This document shows positions 49,728-58,792 of a stretch of DNA of 64,000 bases, in pieces. The position numbers and the translations under genes were made by a program. Under the pieces are notes generated by a model. The model was given only the letters and a program-made list of their open reading frames with translations. It was not told the origin of the DNA and ran no database searches. Each line of letters starts with the position of its first letter. The stretch's first letter is position 1. The DNA is taken from assembly GCA_041890515.1 (NCBI GenBank), contig JASDWX010000016.1, positions 1 to 64,000 on the forward strand, written 5' to 3'. The DNA comes from Colwellia_A sp041890515 (lineage in GTDB: Bacteria; Pseudomonadota; Gammaproteobacteria; Enterobacterales; Alteromonadaceae).

Positions 49728-50195
49728 ATGAGTAAATCAACTGAAAACTTCCGTATAGCTAACCCTATTCATTTTCTAGCTTTAGGATTTGGTAGTGGCT
49801 TATTACCCAAAGCACCAGGTACGTATGGGACGCTAGCAGCAATCCCATTGTATTTATTGCTAGCACCCACTTCAATGAATTTTTACTTAGTGGTTGTTAT
49901 TTTAATGAGTATTTCGGGTATATATATTTGTGGGAAAGCGGCAGAAGATGCCGGTGTTCATGATCATGGAGCGATTGTTTGGGATGAAATTGTTGGATTT
50001 TTAATTACGATGTTTCTAGTGCCGTTAAGCTGGCAAAGTGTTGTTGTTGGTTTTGTCTTGTTTAGAATTTTTGATATTTTCAAACCTTGGCCTATCTCAT
50101 TTATAGATAAAAATGTACACGGTGGTTTAGGTATTATGGTCGATGATATTCTTGCTGGACTTGCTGCTCTAGCTTGTATGCATGTTATCTTTTAA
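49728..50195 (+). CDS. pgpA: phosphatidylglycerophosphatase A
   Basis: Dephosphorylates phosphatidylglycerol phosphate in the inner membrane. It has 155 residues with about three membrane segments. Family motifs are GFGSGLLPKAPGTYGTLAAIP, HDHGAIVWDEIVGFLITM (acidic active-site residues) and FRIFDIFKPWPI. It follows thiL by 13 bases and ends the run. No terminator is obvious after it. Confidence 0.94.
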   Translation: MSKSTENFRIANPIHFLALGFGSGLLPKAPGTYGTLAAIPLYLLLAPTSMNFYLVVVILMSISGIYICGKAAEDAGVHDHGAIVWDEIVGFLITMFLVPLSWQSVVVGFVLFRIFDIFKPWPISFIDKNVHGGLGIMVDDILAGLAALACMHVIF

Positions 50196-50302
50196 CTATT
50201 AATATGCTTATTCAGTTTTGCTAGCCGCTTCTGTAGACAAATCAGATTAAGACCTTTGATATCACTAGAAAATAGACTGTAAAGCTTTAAGTGCAACAAT
50301 TT

Positions 50303-50375
50303 GTTGACAGCTTAACCCTCAGAAAAATAACTCAATGTTATCATTAATACCAATTAATGTTCTCGCTGGTATAAT
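50303..50375 (+). promoter_or_regulatory. candidate promoter region of fumarylacetoacetase gene
   Basis: TTGACA (50303-50308) with AATAAC 16 bases later could form one promoter. TATAAT (50370-50375) is a perfect -10 but lacks a good -35. ATACCA (50347-50352) and TGGTAT (50367-50372) form an inverted repeat overlapping the second -10, which could be an operator. No regulator gene is adjacent. Confidence 0.35.
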
Positions 50376-50474
50376 GACGTATATCATAAAGTCATCTCAA
50401 CACTTATTTGTATCTTAAAGCGCATTTTGACGCTTTATCAGAGTAAGCCTTAATCTCCAGGAGTTTTTTAGCCA

Positions 50475-51797
50475 ATGTCTAACACGAGTTTATTAAATGA
50501 AACCCACAATCCAGCACTTTCTAGCTGGCTTGATACTGCAAACCAAGCAGATACTGATTTTCCTATTCAGAACTTACCTTTTGCCGTTTTTAAACGTGTA
50601 AACAACATGGAAGCATTTCGTGGTGGCGTAGCCATTGGCGATCAAGTTATTGATTTAACGGCCCTAGGTAATGCAGGCGTTTTTGATGGTCTTGCTCAAG
50701 ATGCTTTGAAAGCATGTAGTGCACCACAATTAAATGACTATATGTCGATGGGCAAAGCGACTTGGAGTGCTTTACGTTTAGCGCTTTCAAATTCACTGAA
50801 AGAAGGCTCTCCTTTGAAGGAAAAAGTCCAAGCTTGTCTAATCAATCAGTCTGACGTCGAATATGCTTTACCTTGTAATATTGGAGATTACACTGATTTT
50901 TATACCTCTATTCATCATGCAACATCCGTTGGCTTAAAGTTCCGTCCAGATAATCCATTATTACCCAACTATAAATGGGTACCCATTGGTTATCACGGAC
51001 GTTCATCTTCCATTGATGTATCAGGTCGTGATTTTAAACGTCCTTCAGGGCAAACAAAAGCACCAACAGCTACTGAACCATCATTCGGTCCCTGCAAGCG
51101 TCTTGATTATGAACTCGAAGTTGGTATTTTCATTGGTAAAGGAAATGACTTAGGCGATGCTATTTCTATTGATAATGCCGAAGACCATGTATTTGGTTTA
51201 TGTATATTCAACGATTGGTCTGCTCGAGATATTCAAGGTTGGGAATATCAACCATTAGGTCCATTTTTGTCAAAAAACTTTGCTTCTACTGTTTCACCGT
51301 GGATTGTAACAACAGAGGCTTTAGCACCTTACCGTTCTGCATGGACCCGTGTTGAGTCTGACCCTCAGCCTATGCCATATCTTGAATCTGAAAATAATCG
51401 TGCAACAGGCTCATTTGATATTCAATTACAAGCATTGATTGAAACAGAAAATATGCGCGAAAAAAATGAAGAAGCGGTAGAAATGTCGCAATCTAATTTT
51501 AAAGATTCTTATTGGACAGTCGCACAAATGGTTGCTCATCATACGGTTAATGGTTGTAACCTGCGTGCTGGTGATATGTTTGGTAGTGGTACTCAGTCCG
51601 GCCCTAATCCAGATGAAGCGGGTTCTATGTTAGAACTCTCAAATGCGGGTGCAAAACCAATTTCTCTGCCAAACGGAGAAAAGCGGACGTTCTTAGAAGA
51701 TGGCGATAACGTTATTATGAAAGCGTGGTGTCAAAAAGAAGGTACTACACGCATTGGATTTGGCGCAGTCTCAGCAAAAATATTACCTGCTAGTTAA
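50475..51797 (+). CDS. fahA: fumarylacetoacetase
   Basis: Last step of tyrosine/homogentisate breakdown: hydrolysis of fumarylacetoacetate to fumarate and acetoacetate. It has 440 residues. The N-terminal SH3-like domain (about 25-125) holds FAVFKRVNNMEAFRGGVAIG. The FAA hydrolase domain has DFYTSIHHATSVGLKFRP, WVPIGYHGRSSS, ELEVGIFIGKGND (metal-binding acids) and CIFNDWSARDIQGWEYQPLGP. The usual partner genes hmgA and maiA are not beside it; it is flanked by its own leader and a terminator, so probably monocistronic. Confidence 0.95.
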   Translation: MSNTSLLNETHNPALSSWLDTANQADTDFPIQNLPFAVFKRVNNMEAFRGGVAIGDQVIDLTALGNAGVFDGLAQDALKACSAPQLNDYMSMGKATWSALRLALSNSLKEGSPLKEKVQACLINQSDVEYALPCNIGDYTDFYTSIHHATSVGLKFRPDNPLLPNYKWVPIGYHGRSSSIDVSGRDFKRPSGQTKAPTATEPSFGPCKRLDYELEVGIFIGKGNDLGDAISIDNAEDHVFGLCIFNDWSARDIQGWEYQPLGPFLSKNFASTVSPWIVTTEALAPYRSAWTRVESDPQPMPYLESENNRATGSFDIQLQALIETENMREKNEEAVEMSQSNFKDSYWTVAQMVAHHTVNGCNLRAGDMFGSGTQSGPNPDEAGSMLELSNAGAKPISLPNGEKRTFLEDGDNVIMKAWCQKEGTTRIGFGAVSAKILPAS

Positions 51798-51817
51798 TCG
51801 CTAAACATTATTGTTCG

Positions 51818-51851
51818 AGGCGTTGACTATTTATAGCCAACGCCTTTTTTA
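51818..51851 (+). terminator. terminator after fumarylacetoacetase gene
   Basis: AGGCGTTG / CAACGCCT stem (8 bp, 12-base loop) followed by six T, 20 bases after the stop. Confidence 0.85.
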
Positions 51852-51872
51852 TTATTTCTATAGGGTTAATTT

Positions 51873-52297
51873 ATGTTAACCCGATATATGAATGAAGATG
51901 TTTATAAAAATTATCGTTGCTTATTAAGTCATCAAGATTTTGAGCGGTTAAATACGATGGTGTATATTGTTTTCGTCGAAAATCTTTCAAAATACTACTT
52001 AGACAACAAATGCTAATTTGAGAAGGTGTTGAATATAAAGGTGTATTAGATCAACAACCTTACAATATGCGTGAACACCTTTCTCATCAGCTATAAAATC
52101 AAAAAATATTGGAGTAAAGCCTATTCCTAACTTCAAATCCCCACTGAATGAAAGTCAACATGTAATATTTCTAATAAAATCCATGATGAGAAAAAGGATT
52201 AAGCGCTGATTAGGGTATGACAAAATTGCGAGCTGAAGGTACTATTACGCTAGTATTTGAGCCCTCTGGTTTATTTAATGTTACACCTAAAGATTAG
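51873..52297 (+). pseudogene. probable decayed protein-coding gene, unknown family
   Basis: A 47-codon open stretch starts at ATG 51873 (MLTRYMNEDVYKNYRC) and stops at 52016. Beyond it, coding-like fragments appear in shifting frames: EGVEYKGVLDQQPYNMREHL from 52022, IPNFKSPLNESQHVIFLIKS around 52125-52190, and LRAEGTITLVFEPSGLFNV ending at a stop at 52297. Together they would make one protein of about 140 residues broken by several stops and frameshifts. The last fragment overlaps the 3' end of the convergent cca gene. I do not recognise the family; it could also be non-coding DNA with chance open stretches. Confidence 0.4.
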
Positions 52298-53567
52298 CAG
52301 CCTGTAAATTAGTTGCTTTAATCTTTTGCACCACAGCAATTCGCTTGTTGTTCATTGCTTCTTTAATCTCTACACCTTTTAGTCCTTGTTCAACAAATTC
52401 TTTTGCTGTTACGTTAAGTGCCGCATTAAAAGTACTTTTTAAGTAAGGGGCTTGCGGGTAAGGTTTTTCTTCAACATTTAGACGTCCTCGAAAATCTGCT
52501 GTACACGCTATTAGGAAATCAGAAAACTCTTCGGGTTTTCGCCATACATCTAAGCTATTAAATAATTTAACCACTGTACTGGCTTCTAATTCGAAAGCCT
52601 TATGACAGTGTAAATGAAATTCACATACTTTAAGTGCTAAATTTTTGTGATCTTTAGGGACTTTCAATTGGTCACATATTTTCTCAACTAATACCAATCC
52701 AGATTTTTCATGCCCTTGGTGGCTGGGCCAATTTTGTTTTAAGGTTAATGATTTACCTAAGTCATGACAAATCGCAGCAAATCGAATTGACGTTTTAGGG
52801 GAAAGCTTAACTGCCTGCTTAAGTACCATTATGGTATGTATGCCTGAGCAAATTTCAGGGTGCGATCTTTCTGGGTTAGGCACTCCCCAACGTGCGTTAA
52901 GCTCTGGCCATATTTTTGCTAATGCACCACAATCACGTAACACTTGAAAAAATACTTCTGGATGATTCTCAGCCAAACTTCGTTGCATTTCCTGCCAAAC
53001 ACGCTCACCTGACAGTGTAGCTAATTCCCCGCTATTACTTATTCTCGTCATCAATTGTAAAGTTTCTTCTGCGATCGTGAAACCAAAATCATGGTAGCGA
53101 GCAGAAAACCGAGCGACACGCAAAACTCTGAGAGGGTCTTCAATAAAAGCCGAGGAAACATGACGAAGTATTCTGTTCTCTAAATCAATTTTGCCATTAT
53201 AAGGGTCAATGATGGTTAAAGTTTCTGTCGTCTCAATATTAGGTATAGCCATGGCATTAATCGTGAGATCTCGGCGTAAGAGGTCTTCTTCAAGCGTAAC
53301 CGAAGCACTCGCATCGCACACAAAACCGGTATAACCTTGACCTTGTTTACGTTCTGTTCTGGCTAATGCATACTCCTCTTTAGTTTCAGGATGAAGAAAA
53401 ACTGGAAAATCTTTACCTACTTGAGTAAACCCTAATGCCAACATTTGTTCAACCGTTGAACCCACAACAACAAAATCGTGGTCATAAACTTTATGGCCTA
53501 AAAGTTTGTCACGAACGGCGCCGCCGACTAAATAACTATTAAGCTCTTCAAGGTTATTATGGGTCAT
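52287..53567 (-). CDS. cca: CCA tRNA nucleotidyltransferase (multifunctional CCA protein)
   Basis: Adds or repairs the 3' CCA of tRNAs. It has 426 residues. The class II nucleotidyltransferase head has LVGGAVRDKLLG (13-24) and the DxD metal site YDHDFVVVG (28-36). RRDLTINAMA and EDPLRVLRVARFSARY bind nucleotide and tRNA. The C-terminal HD domain (CHDLGKS, His268-Asp269) gives the phosphohydrolase activity of gammaproteobacterial enzymes. An N-terminal extension of about 11 residues precedes the usual start, but no later ATG is better. Confidence 0.94.
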   Translation of the reverse strand: MTHNNLEELNSYLVGGAVRDKLLGHKVYDHDFVVVGSTVEQMLALGFTQVGKDFPVFLHPETKEEYALARTERKQGQGYTGFVCDASASVTLEEDLLRRDLTINAMAIPNIETTETLTIIDPYNGKIDLENRILRHVSSAFIEDPLRVLRVARFSARYHDFGFTIAEETLQLMTRISNSGELATLSGERVWQEMQRSLAENHPEVFFQVLRDCGALAKIWPELNARWGVPNPERSHPEICSGIHTIMVLKQAVKLSPKTSIRFAAICHDLGKSLTLKQNWPSHQGHEKSGLVLVEKICDQLKVPKDHKNLALKVCEFHLHCHKAFELEASTVVKLFNSLDVWRKPEEFSDFLIACTADFRGRLNVEEKPYPQAPYLKSTFNAALNVTAKEFVEQGLKGVEIKEAMNNKRIAVVQKIKATNLQAANL

Positions 53568-53720
53568 TATTACTCTTAATATTTATTCAAGTTTTCGTTT
53601 ATGTGAATGACAGCTTATCATATTTTTATCATTTATTTACGCGCTAGTTTTGACTTATGAGGTACTACAGGGTAGTTTCTAAGACTGTATTTTTTCATTT
53701 TAAAATCACTTAAATATATT

Positions 53721-55313
53721 ATGTATAAAGGTTATTTTGGCTTAAAAGAAAGCCCTTTTTCAATAGCTCCTAATCCTCGCTTTTTATTTATGAGTGAACG
53801 ACATAAAGAAGCCTTAGCTCATTTAAGTTATGGTTTAGGTGAAACTGGGGGCTTCGCATTATTAACGGGTGAAGTTGGTACCGGTAAAACGACGATTAGC
53901 CGTCGTTTAATGGAGCAACTGCCAGAAAATACGCAAGCAGCTTTCATTCTTAATCCAACATTATCAAGCCAAGAATTACTGGCTAGCGTATGTGATGAAT
54001 TGAAAATACGTTATCGAAAGACGGGAGCAACGTTAAAAACCCTTACCGACAAAATATATGAAAAACTTAATAAAAATCATCAATCAAACCTTAATACATT
54101 ATTAATTATTGATGAAGCTCAGCATCTAGCGCCCGACGTTTTAGAGCAGTTACGTTTATTAACTAACTTAGAAACGGATACAAAAAAGTTATTACAAGTG
54201 ATCTTAATTGGTCAACCAGAATTAAAACAGCTGTTACAACGTCGAGACCTCCGACAACTAGCGCAACGCATTACGGCTCGTTACCATTTACTTCCTTTAA
54301 CAAGAGTGGAAGTTACACATTATATTCAGCATCGGCTTTGTGTTGCTCAATGTGAACGCATGTTGTTTGAGCATGCTGCTGTCGCTGAAATCCACCGTAT
54401 ATCACAAGGTATTCCCCGTATTATTAACTTGTTATGTGAACGGTCACTCACCAATGCCTATTGTAGTAATAATGCGTTAGTGACTAAAAAAATTGTTTTA
54501 CAGTCTGCTCACGAAGCTTTGGGTGATGAATATCAAACTCAACATTGGTGGCAGCATATAGCAGTAAAAACAATAGCGGCAAGTGTTCTTTTAGGGGGAA
54601 TTGTCAGCACATCCTATTTTTTTGGTCAGTTATACGGTGAAAACATTGTTGAAAAGCCCTTAATTAATGTTCATGAACATATTGCTCAGCAAGGTGATCT
54701 TGAATCTTCTGCCCCTGTAATTAAAACATCTGAAGATGAAAACGTAACAGTAAACAATAATATAGAAAGAGATGAAAGCTCACCTGTGGTTGAACCCAAA
54801 AACACAACAAAAGCGTTTATGATCAAAAATGATGGTGATCAAAAGGGTACAGGAGAACGTCGTGTTAAAAAAAACACCCTCGATAATAATAATCTGGCTG
54901 AAACCCTTATTTTGGCTGAAAAAAACCGTATTGAGAAAGTTAAGGAAAAACTATCGGTTAATGCCGTTGATGGCGTTTCCGATGACTTACTCGCGCGTTT
55001 TCAAAGCGCAATAGACGAAACAGAGAAAGACAACCACTTAGATAACGATAACGAGCAAAGTAAAACCCTTGAAGTTTTTGCGCCAGCATTATCGGATATG
55101 CCTACTTGGGTTCAAAACGACTTACCCTCGTTAATTTTTGACCAACATATATATACAAGTGACGGGGAGAGCTGGGTTAAAGTCAATGGCAGAGATAGAT
55201 ATGAAGGGGATACTATTTCAACTGGACTTATATTAAACCATATTTATGCGCAAAAAGTTATTTTAACCTTTAAAGGTGAACAGTTTAGTTTACCTGCATT
55301 GTCTACTTGGTAA
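53721..55313 (+). CDS. GspA-GspB fusion: ExeA-type AAA ATPase with C-terminal GspB-like domain
   Basis: Protein of 530 residues. Residues 1-270 are an ExeA/GspA-family AAA+ ATPase: FGLKESPFSIAPNPRFLFMS, Walker A GEVGTGKT (50-57), Walker B LLIIDEAQHL (127-136), and IPRIINLLCERSL. One membrane helix follows (about 283-303), then a charged periplasmic linker (about 310-460). The last 65 residues (SWVKVNGRDRYEGDTI, then VILTFKGEQFSLPALSTW) resemble the C-terminal domain of GspB. GspA and GspB together help insert the type II secretin through peptidoglycan in Aeromonas and Vibrio. Here the two appear joined, and the peptidoglycan-binding part of GspA is absent. Confidence 0.75.
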   Translation: MYKGYFGLKESPFSIAPNPRFLFMSERHKEALAHLSYGLGETGGFALLTGEVGTGKTTISRRLMEQLPENTQAAFILNPTLSSQELLASVCDELKIRYRKTGATLKTLTDKIYEKLNKNHQSNLNTLLIIDEAQHLAPDVLEQLRLLTNLETDTKKLLQVILIGQPELKQLLQRRDLRQLAQRITARYHLLPLTRVEVTHYIQHRLCVAQCERMLFEHAAVAEIHRISQGIPRIINLLCERSLTNAYCSNNALVTKKIVLQSAHEALGDEYQTQHWWQHIAVKTIAASVLLGGIVSTSYFFGQLYGENIVEKPLINVHEHIAQQGDLESSAPVIKTSEDENVTVNNNIERDESSPVVEPKNTTKAFMIKNDGDQKGTGERRVKKNTLDNNNLAETLILAEKNRIEKVKEKLSVNAVDGVSDDLLARFQSAIDETEKDNHLDNDNEQSKTLEVFAPALSDMPTWVQNDLPSLIFDQHIYTSDGESWVKVNGRDRYEGDTISTGLILNHIYAQKVILTFKGEQFSLPALSTW

Positions 55314-55361
55314 TATCCTTTCAAGACCTCTTTGATATCCAGTGAGACCGCATAGCTAAAA

Positions 55362-56585
55362 TTAGTCCATAAATGCGGTTTTGAAGAAACCCAATAAATT
55401 AAGATTATAGTCCTCTGGGCGAATACAGCAGTCAATTTGGTCTTTATATTTTGATTCGCTCAAGTTGATTTCTTTCATAGGTATCGCTTGATTCATACGG
55501 GTATTATAAAAAACACGTACATAAGGATGTAATGGTTTTTGCTTGTTTAATCGACTAATTAATCCTATGTTTAATTTTACCAAAGTGCCGATAGGGTATA
55601 CCCCCATACATTGAATAAACTTTTCAACGAGCGCTTCATCATAAAACTCTGGAGATTCTAAAATAAGCGCTTTGAAGGCGTTAATTGGATGGAGCTGTTT
55701 TTTATATGGTCGTTCACAAGTCATTGCATCGTAGCTGTCAATAATGGCGATCATTCTTCCATAGGTTGAAATTTCACTGCCTTTGAGCTGTTTTGGATAA
55801 CCTGAACCGTTTAAACGCTCATGGTGCTCTCGTACCATTTTCATGGCGATATGAGAGATACTTGGGGAGTCTTCTAATATTTTCAAACCCAGAGCAACAT
55901 GGCTTCGAATAATATTATGTTCTTTGGAGGTTAAGGTATTAGTTTTGTTTAAAATATCAAGGGGTAATAATACTTTACCAATGTCATGTAAAAATGCACC
56001 TAATGCAAGCTCTTGAATCAGTCGCTTTTCAAAGCCTAAATATTTTGCAAAAACAGACATCAGTATGGAAACATTGAGTGAGTGTTCTATGAGAAAAGAG
56101 TCTTTGGTTTGCAGACGAGACATACAGGTTAAGGCGTCTTGATTACGAAAAATAGAGTCAACCATCGCATTTGTTGTTTCTTCTACTTCGCTCATTTCAA
56201 ATGATTTTTTTTGTTTGATTTGTCCTAGAATTTTTTCTTGTAGCACTTTTGCATTTTTATATAAATTACTGGCTTTTTTAATTTCACTGTCGAGAGACAA
56301 CCCTATTTTTTCTGATGGGTTCTTTTTGATGACGGCTGGTTTTTCAGTATTTATTTCAGCAAATATTTTTTCAACATTCATTGTTTTCTTTTGTTTCTCA
56401 GGAACAATCACGAGTTGAGTAATATTGGCTTTGCGTAATTGAGTGATACTTTTATCAGAGGAAATATAACCTTCAGATTTGATGTTAAGGGTAGCGTTAT
56501 CAGAAAATGATTTTACATACATGCCAGTTTTGAGCTGATCTATAGTGATTGTTTGGGTAACTTCGCTTGATTCAGATTTTGACAT
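55362..56585 (-). CDS. HD-GYP domain cyclic-di-GMP phosphodiesterase with N-terminal DUF3391
   Basis: Predicted c-di-GMP hydrolase of 407 residues. The N-terminal DUF3391 domain (about 10-130, ITIDQLKTGMYVKSF) is followed by an HD-GYP domain (about 145-340). Its metal-binding HD pair is His200-Asp201 in GAFLHDIGK, and the HHERLNGSGYP motif (254-264) keeps the GYP signature. There are no membrane segments, so it is cytoplasmic. It is monocistronic and convergent with the GspA-GspB-like gene. It could lower c-di-GMP and so raise FlrA activity, but that link is only inference. Confidence 0.9.
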   Translation of the reverse strand: MSKSESSEVTQTITIDQLKTGMYVKSFSDNATLNIKSEGYISSDKSITQLRKANITQLVIVPEKQKKTMNVEKIFAEINTEKPAVIKKNPSEKIGLSLDSEIKKASNLYKNAKVLQEKILGQIKQKKSFEMSEVEETTNAMVDSIFRNQDALTCMSRLQTKDSFLIEHSLNVSILMSVFAKYLGFEKRLIQELALGAFLHDIGKVLLPLDILNKTNTLTSKEHNIIRSHVALGLKILEDSPSISHIAMKMVREHHERLNGSGYPKQLKGSEISTYGRMIAIIDSYDAMTCERPYKKQLHPINAFKALILESPEFYDEALVEKFIQCMGVYPIGTLVKLNIGLISRLNKQKPLHPYVRVFYNTRMNQAIPMKEINLSESKYKDQIDCCIRPEDYNLNLLGFFKTAFMD

Positions 56586-56772
56586 GATTATGATTAGCTT
56601 GTTGAAAAGATGACTACTTGATAATACCGTACATTATTAAGAGAAGATATTTTAGTTTGATTTTTTAACCCATACAATTGTTGAGTAGAGAAACCTAAAG
56701 CCTCAACTACAGTTTATGCCTTAACATGTAGATGAGGTTCCAGCTTTATAAAGACATTAGCTTTTTAGATAG

Positions 56773-57369
56773 TTACTGCCAAACAGGCAGCTTTGCTTCA
56801 AAAGCTTTTATGGTATCAAGTTTATTCAAAGTCCAGCCGACACTGTCTATGCCTTCTTCTAAACAATATTGATGAAACTTATCTAAACTAAAAGAAAAGC
56901 TTAGCTCTCCACAATTAATTTGGTTATTAATTAAATCTACGGTTAATTCGATATTTTCTTTTGCAGAATGAGTGAATAAAGTATCAATTTCTTCATCGCT
57001 TAATTTAATTGGCAATAAACCAATATTGATACAGTTTCCATAAAAAATATCAGCAAAGCTTGGCGAAATAATAACTTTAAATCCGTACTCTTCTAATGCC
57101 CATGGCGCATGTTCTCGACTTGAACCACAACCAAAGTTTTCACGGGTTAATAATATACTCGCTCCCTGATATTGTGGCTTATTTAAGATAAAGTCAGGAT
57201 TGTTTTCATTACCTGAAACATCTAAATAGCGCCAATCATGAAATAAGTGTGTGCCAAAACCAACTCTTTCTGTTTTTTGTAAAAATTGTTTTGGGATGAT
57301 CTGATCCGTATCTACGTTTGCTGCATCTAAAGGAACAACTAAACCAGTATGTGTTGTAAATTTTTCCAT
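56773..57369 (-). CDS. leuD: 3-isopropylmalate dehydratase small subunit
   Basis: Small subunit of isopropylmalate isomerase in leucine synthesis, 198 residues. Motifs are GLVVPLDAANVDTDQIIPKQFL, the swivelling-domain substrate loop NFGCGSSREHAPWAL and INIGLLPIKLSDEEI. It is the last gene of the leuABCD operon, two bases after leuC, with AAGGA inside the leuC 3' end as ribosome binding site. No terminator is obvious downstream. Confidence 0.96.
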   Translation of the reverse strand: MEKFTTHTGLVVPLDAANVDTDQIIPKQFLQKTERVGFGTHLFHDWRYLDVSGNENNPDFILNKPQYQGASILLTRENFGCGSSREHAPWALEEYGFKVIISPSFADIFYGNCINIGLLPIKLSDEEIDTLFTHSAKENIELTVDLINNQINCGELSFSFSLDKFHQYCLEEGIDSVGWTLNKLDTIKAFEAKLPVWQ

Positions 57370-57371
57370 TG

Positions 57372-58790
57372 CTATATTCCTTGTGAATTTAAGTCAACAA
57401 AGTGACCTGTTATGGCAGATGCAGCGGCAAGCTCTGGACTGACCAAGTGAGTACGACTACCACGGCCTTGTCGACCTTCAAAGTTACGATTGCTGGTTGA
57501 AGCACAGCGATCTCCTTCTTTAAGTACATCGTCGTTCATTCCTAAGCACATAGAACAACCGGGTAAGCGCCATTCAAAACCCGCATTGCTGAATATCTTG
57601 TCTAACCCTTCAGCTTCTGCTTGTTCTTTTACGCGATATGAACCAGGAACAACAATGGCGTCAACACCTGTTGAAACTGACCTTCCTTGAGCTTGATATT
57701 TTGCAACAACCCCAGCGGCTGCACGCAAATCTTCAATACGAGAATTTGTACATGAGCCAATAAATACTTTGTTAATCGTAATGTCAGTGATTTTAGTACC
57801 TGCAGTTAATCCCATATAAGCCAATGCTGCGGTACATGAGTCTTTTTCTACTTGCTCTGTGAAGTCATCCGGCGATGGTACGACGTTGTCTACAGACGTC
57901 ACTTGTCCAGGCGTTGTTCCCCAAGTTATTTGCGCTTTAATATCTTCAGCTTTCAGTATTAACGTCGAGTCGAACTCTGCGCCTTTATCTGTTTTGAATT
58001 TTTTCCAATCACTTATCGCTTGAACCCATACATCACCTTTAGGTGCGTATTCTTTACCTTCTACATAGTCGAAGGTTTTCTGATCGGGAGCAATTAAGCC
58101 TGCTTTAGCGCCAAATTCAATACTCATGTTACACACGGTCATGCGTTCTTCCATGCTCAATGCTTCAATAGCACTTCCACAATATTCAACCACATAACCG
58201 GTAGCGCCAGCACTGCCAGTTTTCCCAATAATGGCTAAGATAATATCTTTTGCGCTAATACCAGAGCCAACTTGTCCATTGACTTCTATTCTCATGGTTT
58301 TAGCTTTAGTTTGACGTAACGTTTGCGTCGCAAAAACGTGCTCAACTTCTGACGTACCAATACCAAACGCTAACGCGCCAAATGCGCCGTGAGTTGCCGT
58401 ATGCGAATCACCACAAACAATCGTTGTTCCGGGTAACGTTAAGCCAAGTTCAGGGCCTATTACATGCACAATACCCTGATTTTTATGGCCCATACCAAAT
58501 AACTCGATACCGAACTCTTTACAATTTTTTTCTAAGGTTCTTAATTGATTGGCAGCACCTTCACCAGCAGCATCAATTTCTATAGACCGTGTCGAAATGT
58601 TGTGATCCATCGTGGCAATCGTGCGTTCAGGATGACGAACAGGGCGATTGTGAAACTTCAAGTTGGCAAAGGCTTGTGGTGAAGTAACTTCATGGATCAA
58701 ATGACGGTCAACATAAAGCAAAGGGGTTTCGCCGTCTTTTTCTTCCACAACATGCTGTTGCCATAATTTTTCATACAAAGTAGTAGACAT
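57372..58790 (-). CDS. leuC: 3-isopropylmalate dehydratase large subunit
   Basis: Aconitase-family [4Fe-4S] subunit of isopropylmalate isomerase, 472 residues from ATG 58790. The adjacent in-frame ATG 58793 overlaps the leuB stop (TAATG) and is an equally possible start. Motifs are LYEKLWQQHVVEE, TTIVCGDSHTATHGAFGALAFGIGTSE, VFIGSCTNSRIEDLRAAA (first cluster Cys) and PGCSMCLGMN (C-x-x-C cluster ligands). GAGG in the leuB 3' end lies 7 bases before 58790. An in-frame ORF continuing into leuB is not part of the gene. Confidence 0.95.
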   Translation of the reverse strand: MSTTLYEKLWQQHVVEEKDGETPLLYVDRHLIHEVTSPQAFANLKFHNRPVRHPERTIATMDHNISTRSIEIDAAGEGAANQLRTLEKNCKEFGIELFGMGHKNQGIVHVIGPELGLTLPGTTIVCGDSHTATHGAFGALAFGIGTSEVEHVFATQTLRQTKAKTMRIEVNGQVGSGISAKDIILAIIGKTGSAGATGYVVEYCGSAIEALSMEERMTVCNMSIEFGAKAGLIAPDQKTFDYVEGKEYAPKGDVWVQAISDWKKFKTDKGAEFDSTLILKAEDIKAQITWGTTPGQVTSVDNVVPSPDDFTEQVEKDSCTAALAYMGLTAGTKITDITINKVFIGSCTNSRIEDLRAAAGVVAKYQAQGRSVSTGVDAIVVPGSYRVKEQAEAEGLDKIFSNAGFEWRLPGCSMCLGMNDDVLKEGDRCASTSNRNFEGRQGRGSRTHLVSPELAAASAITGHFVDLNSQGI

Positions 58791-58792
58791 CA

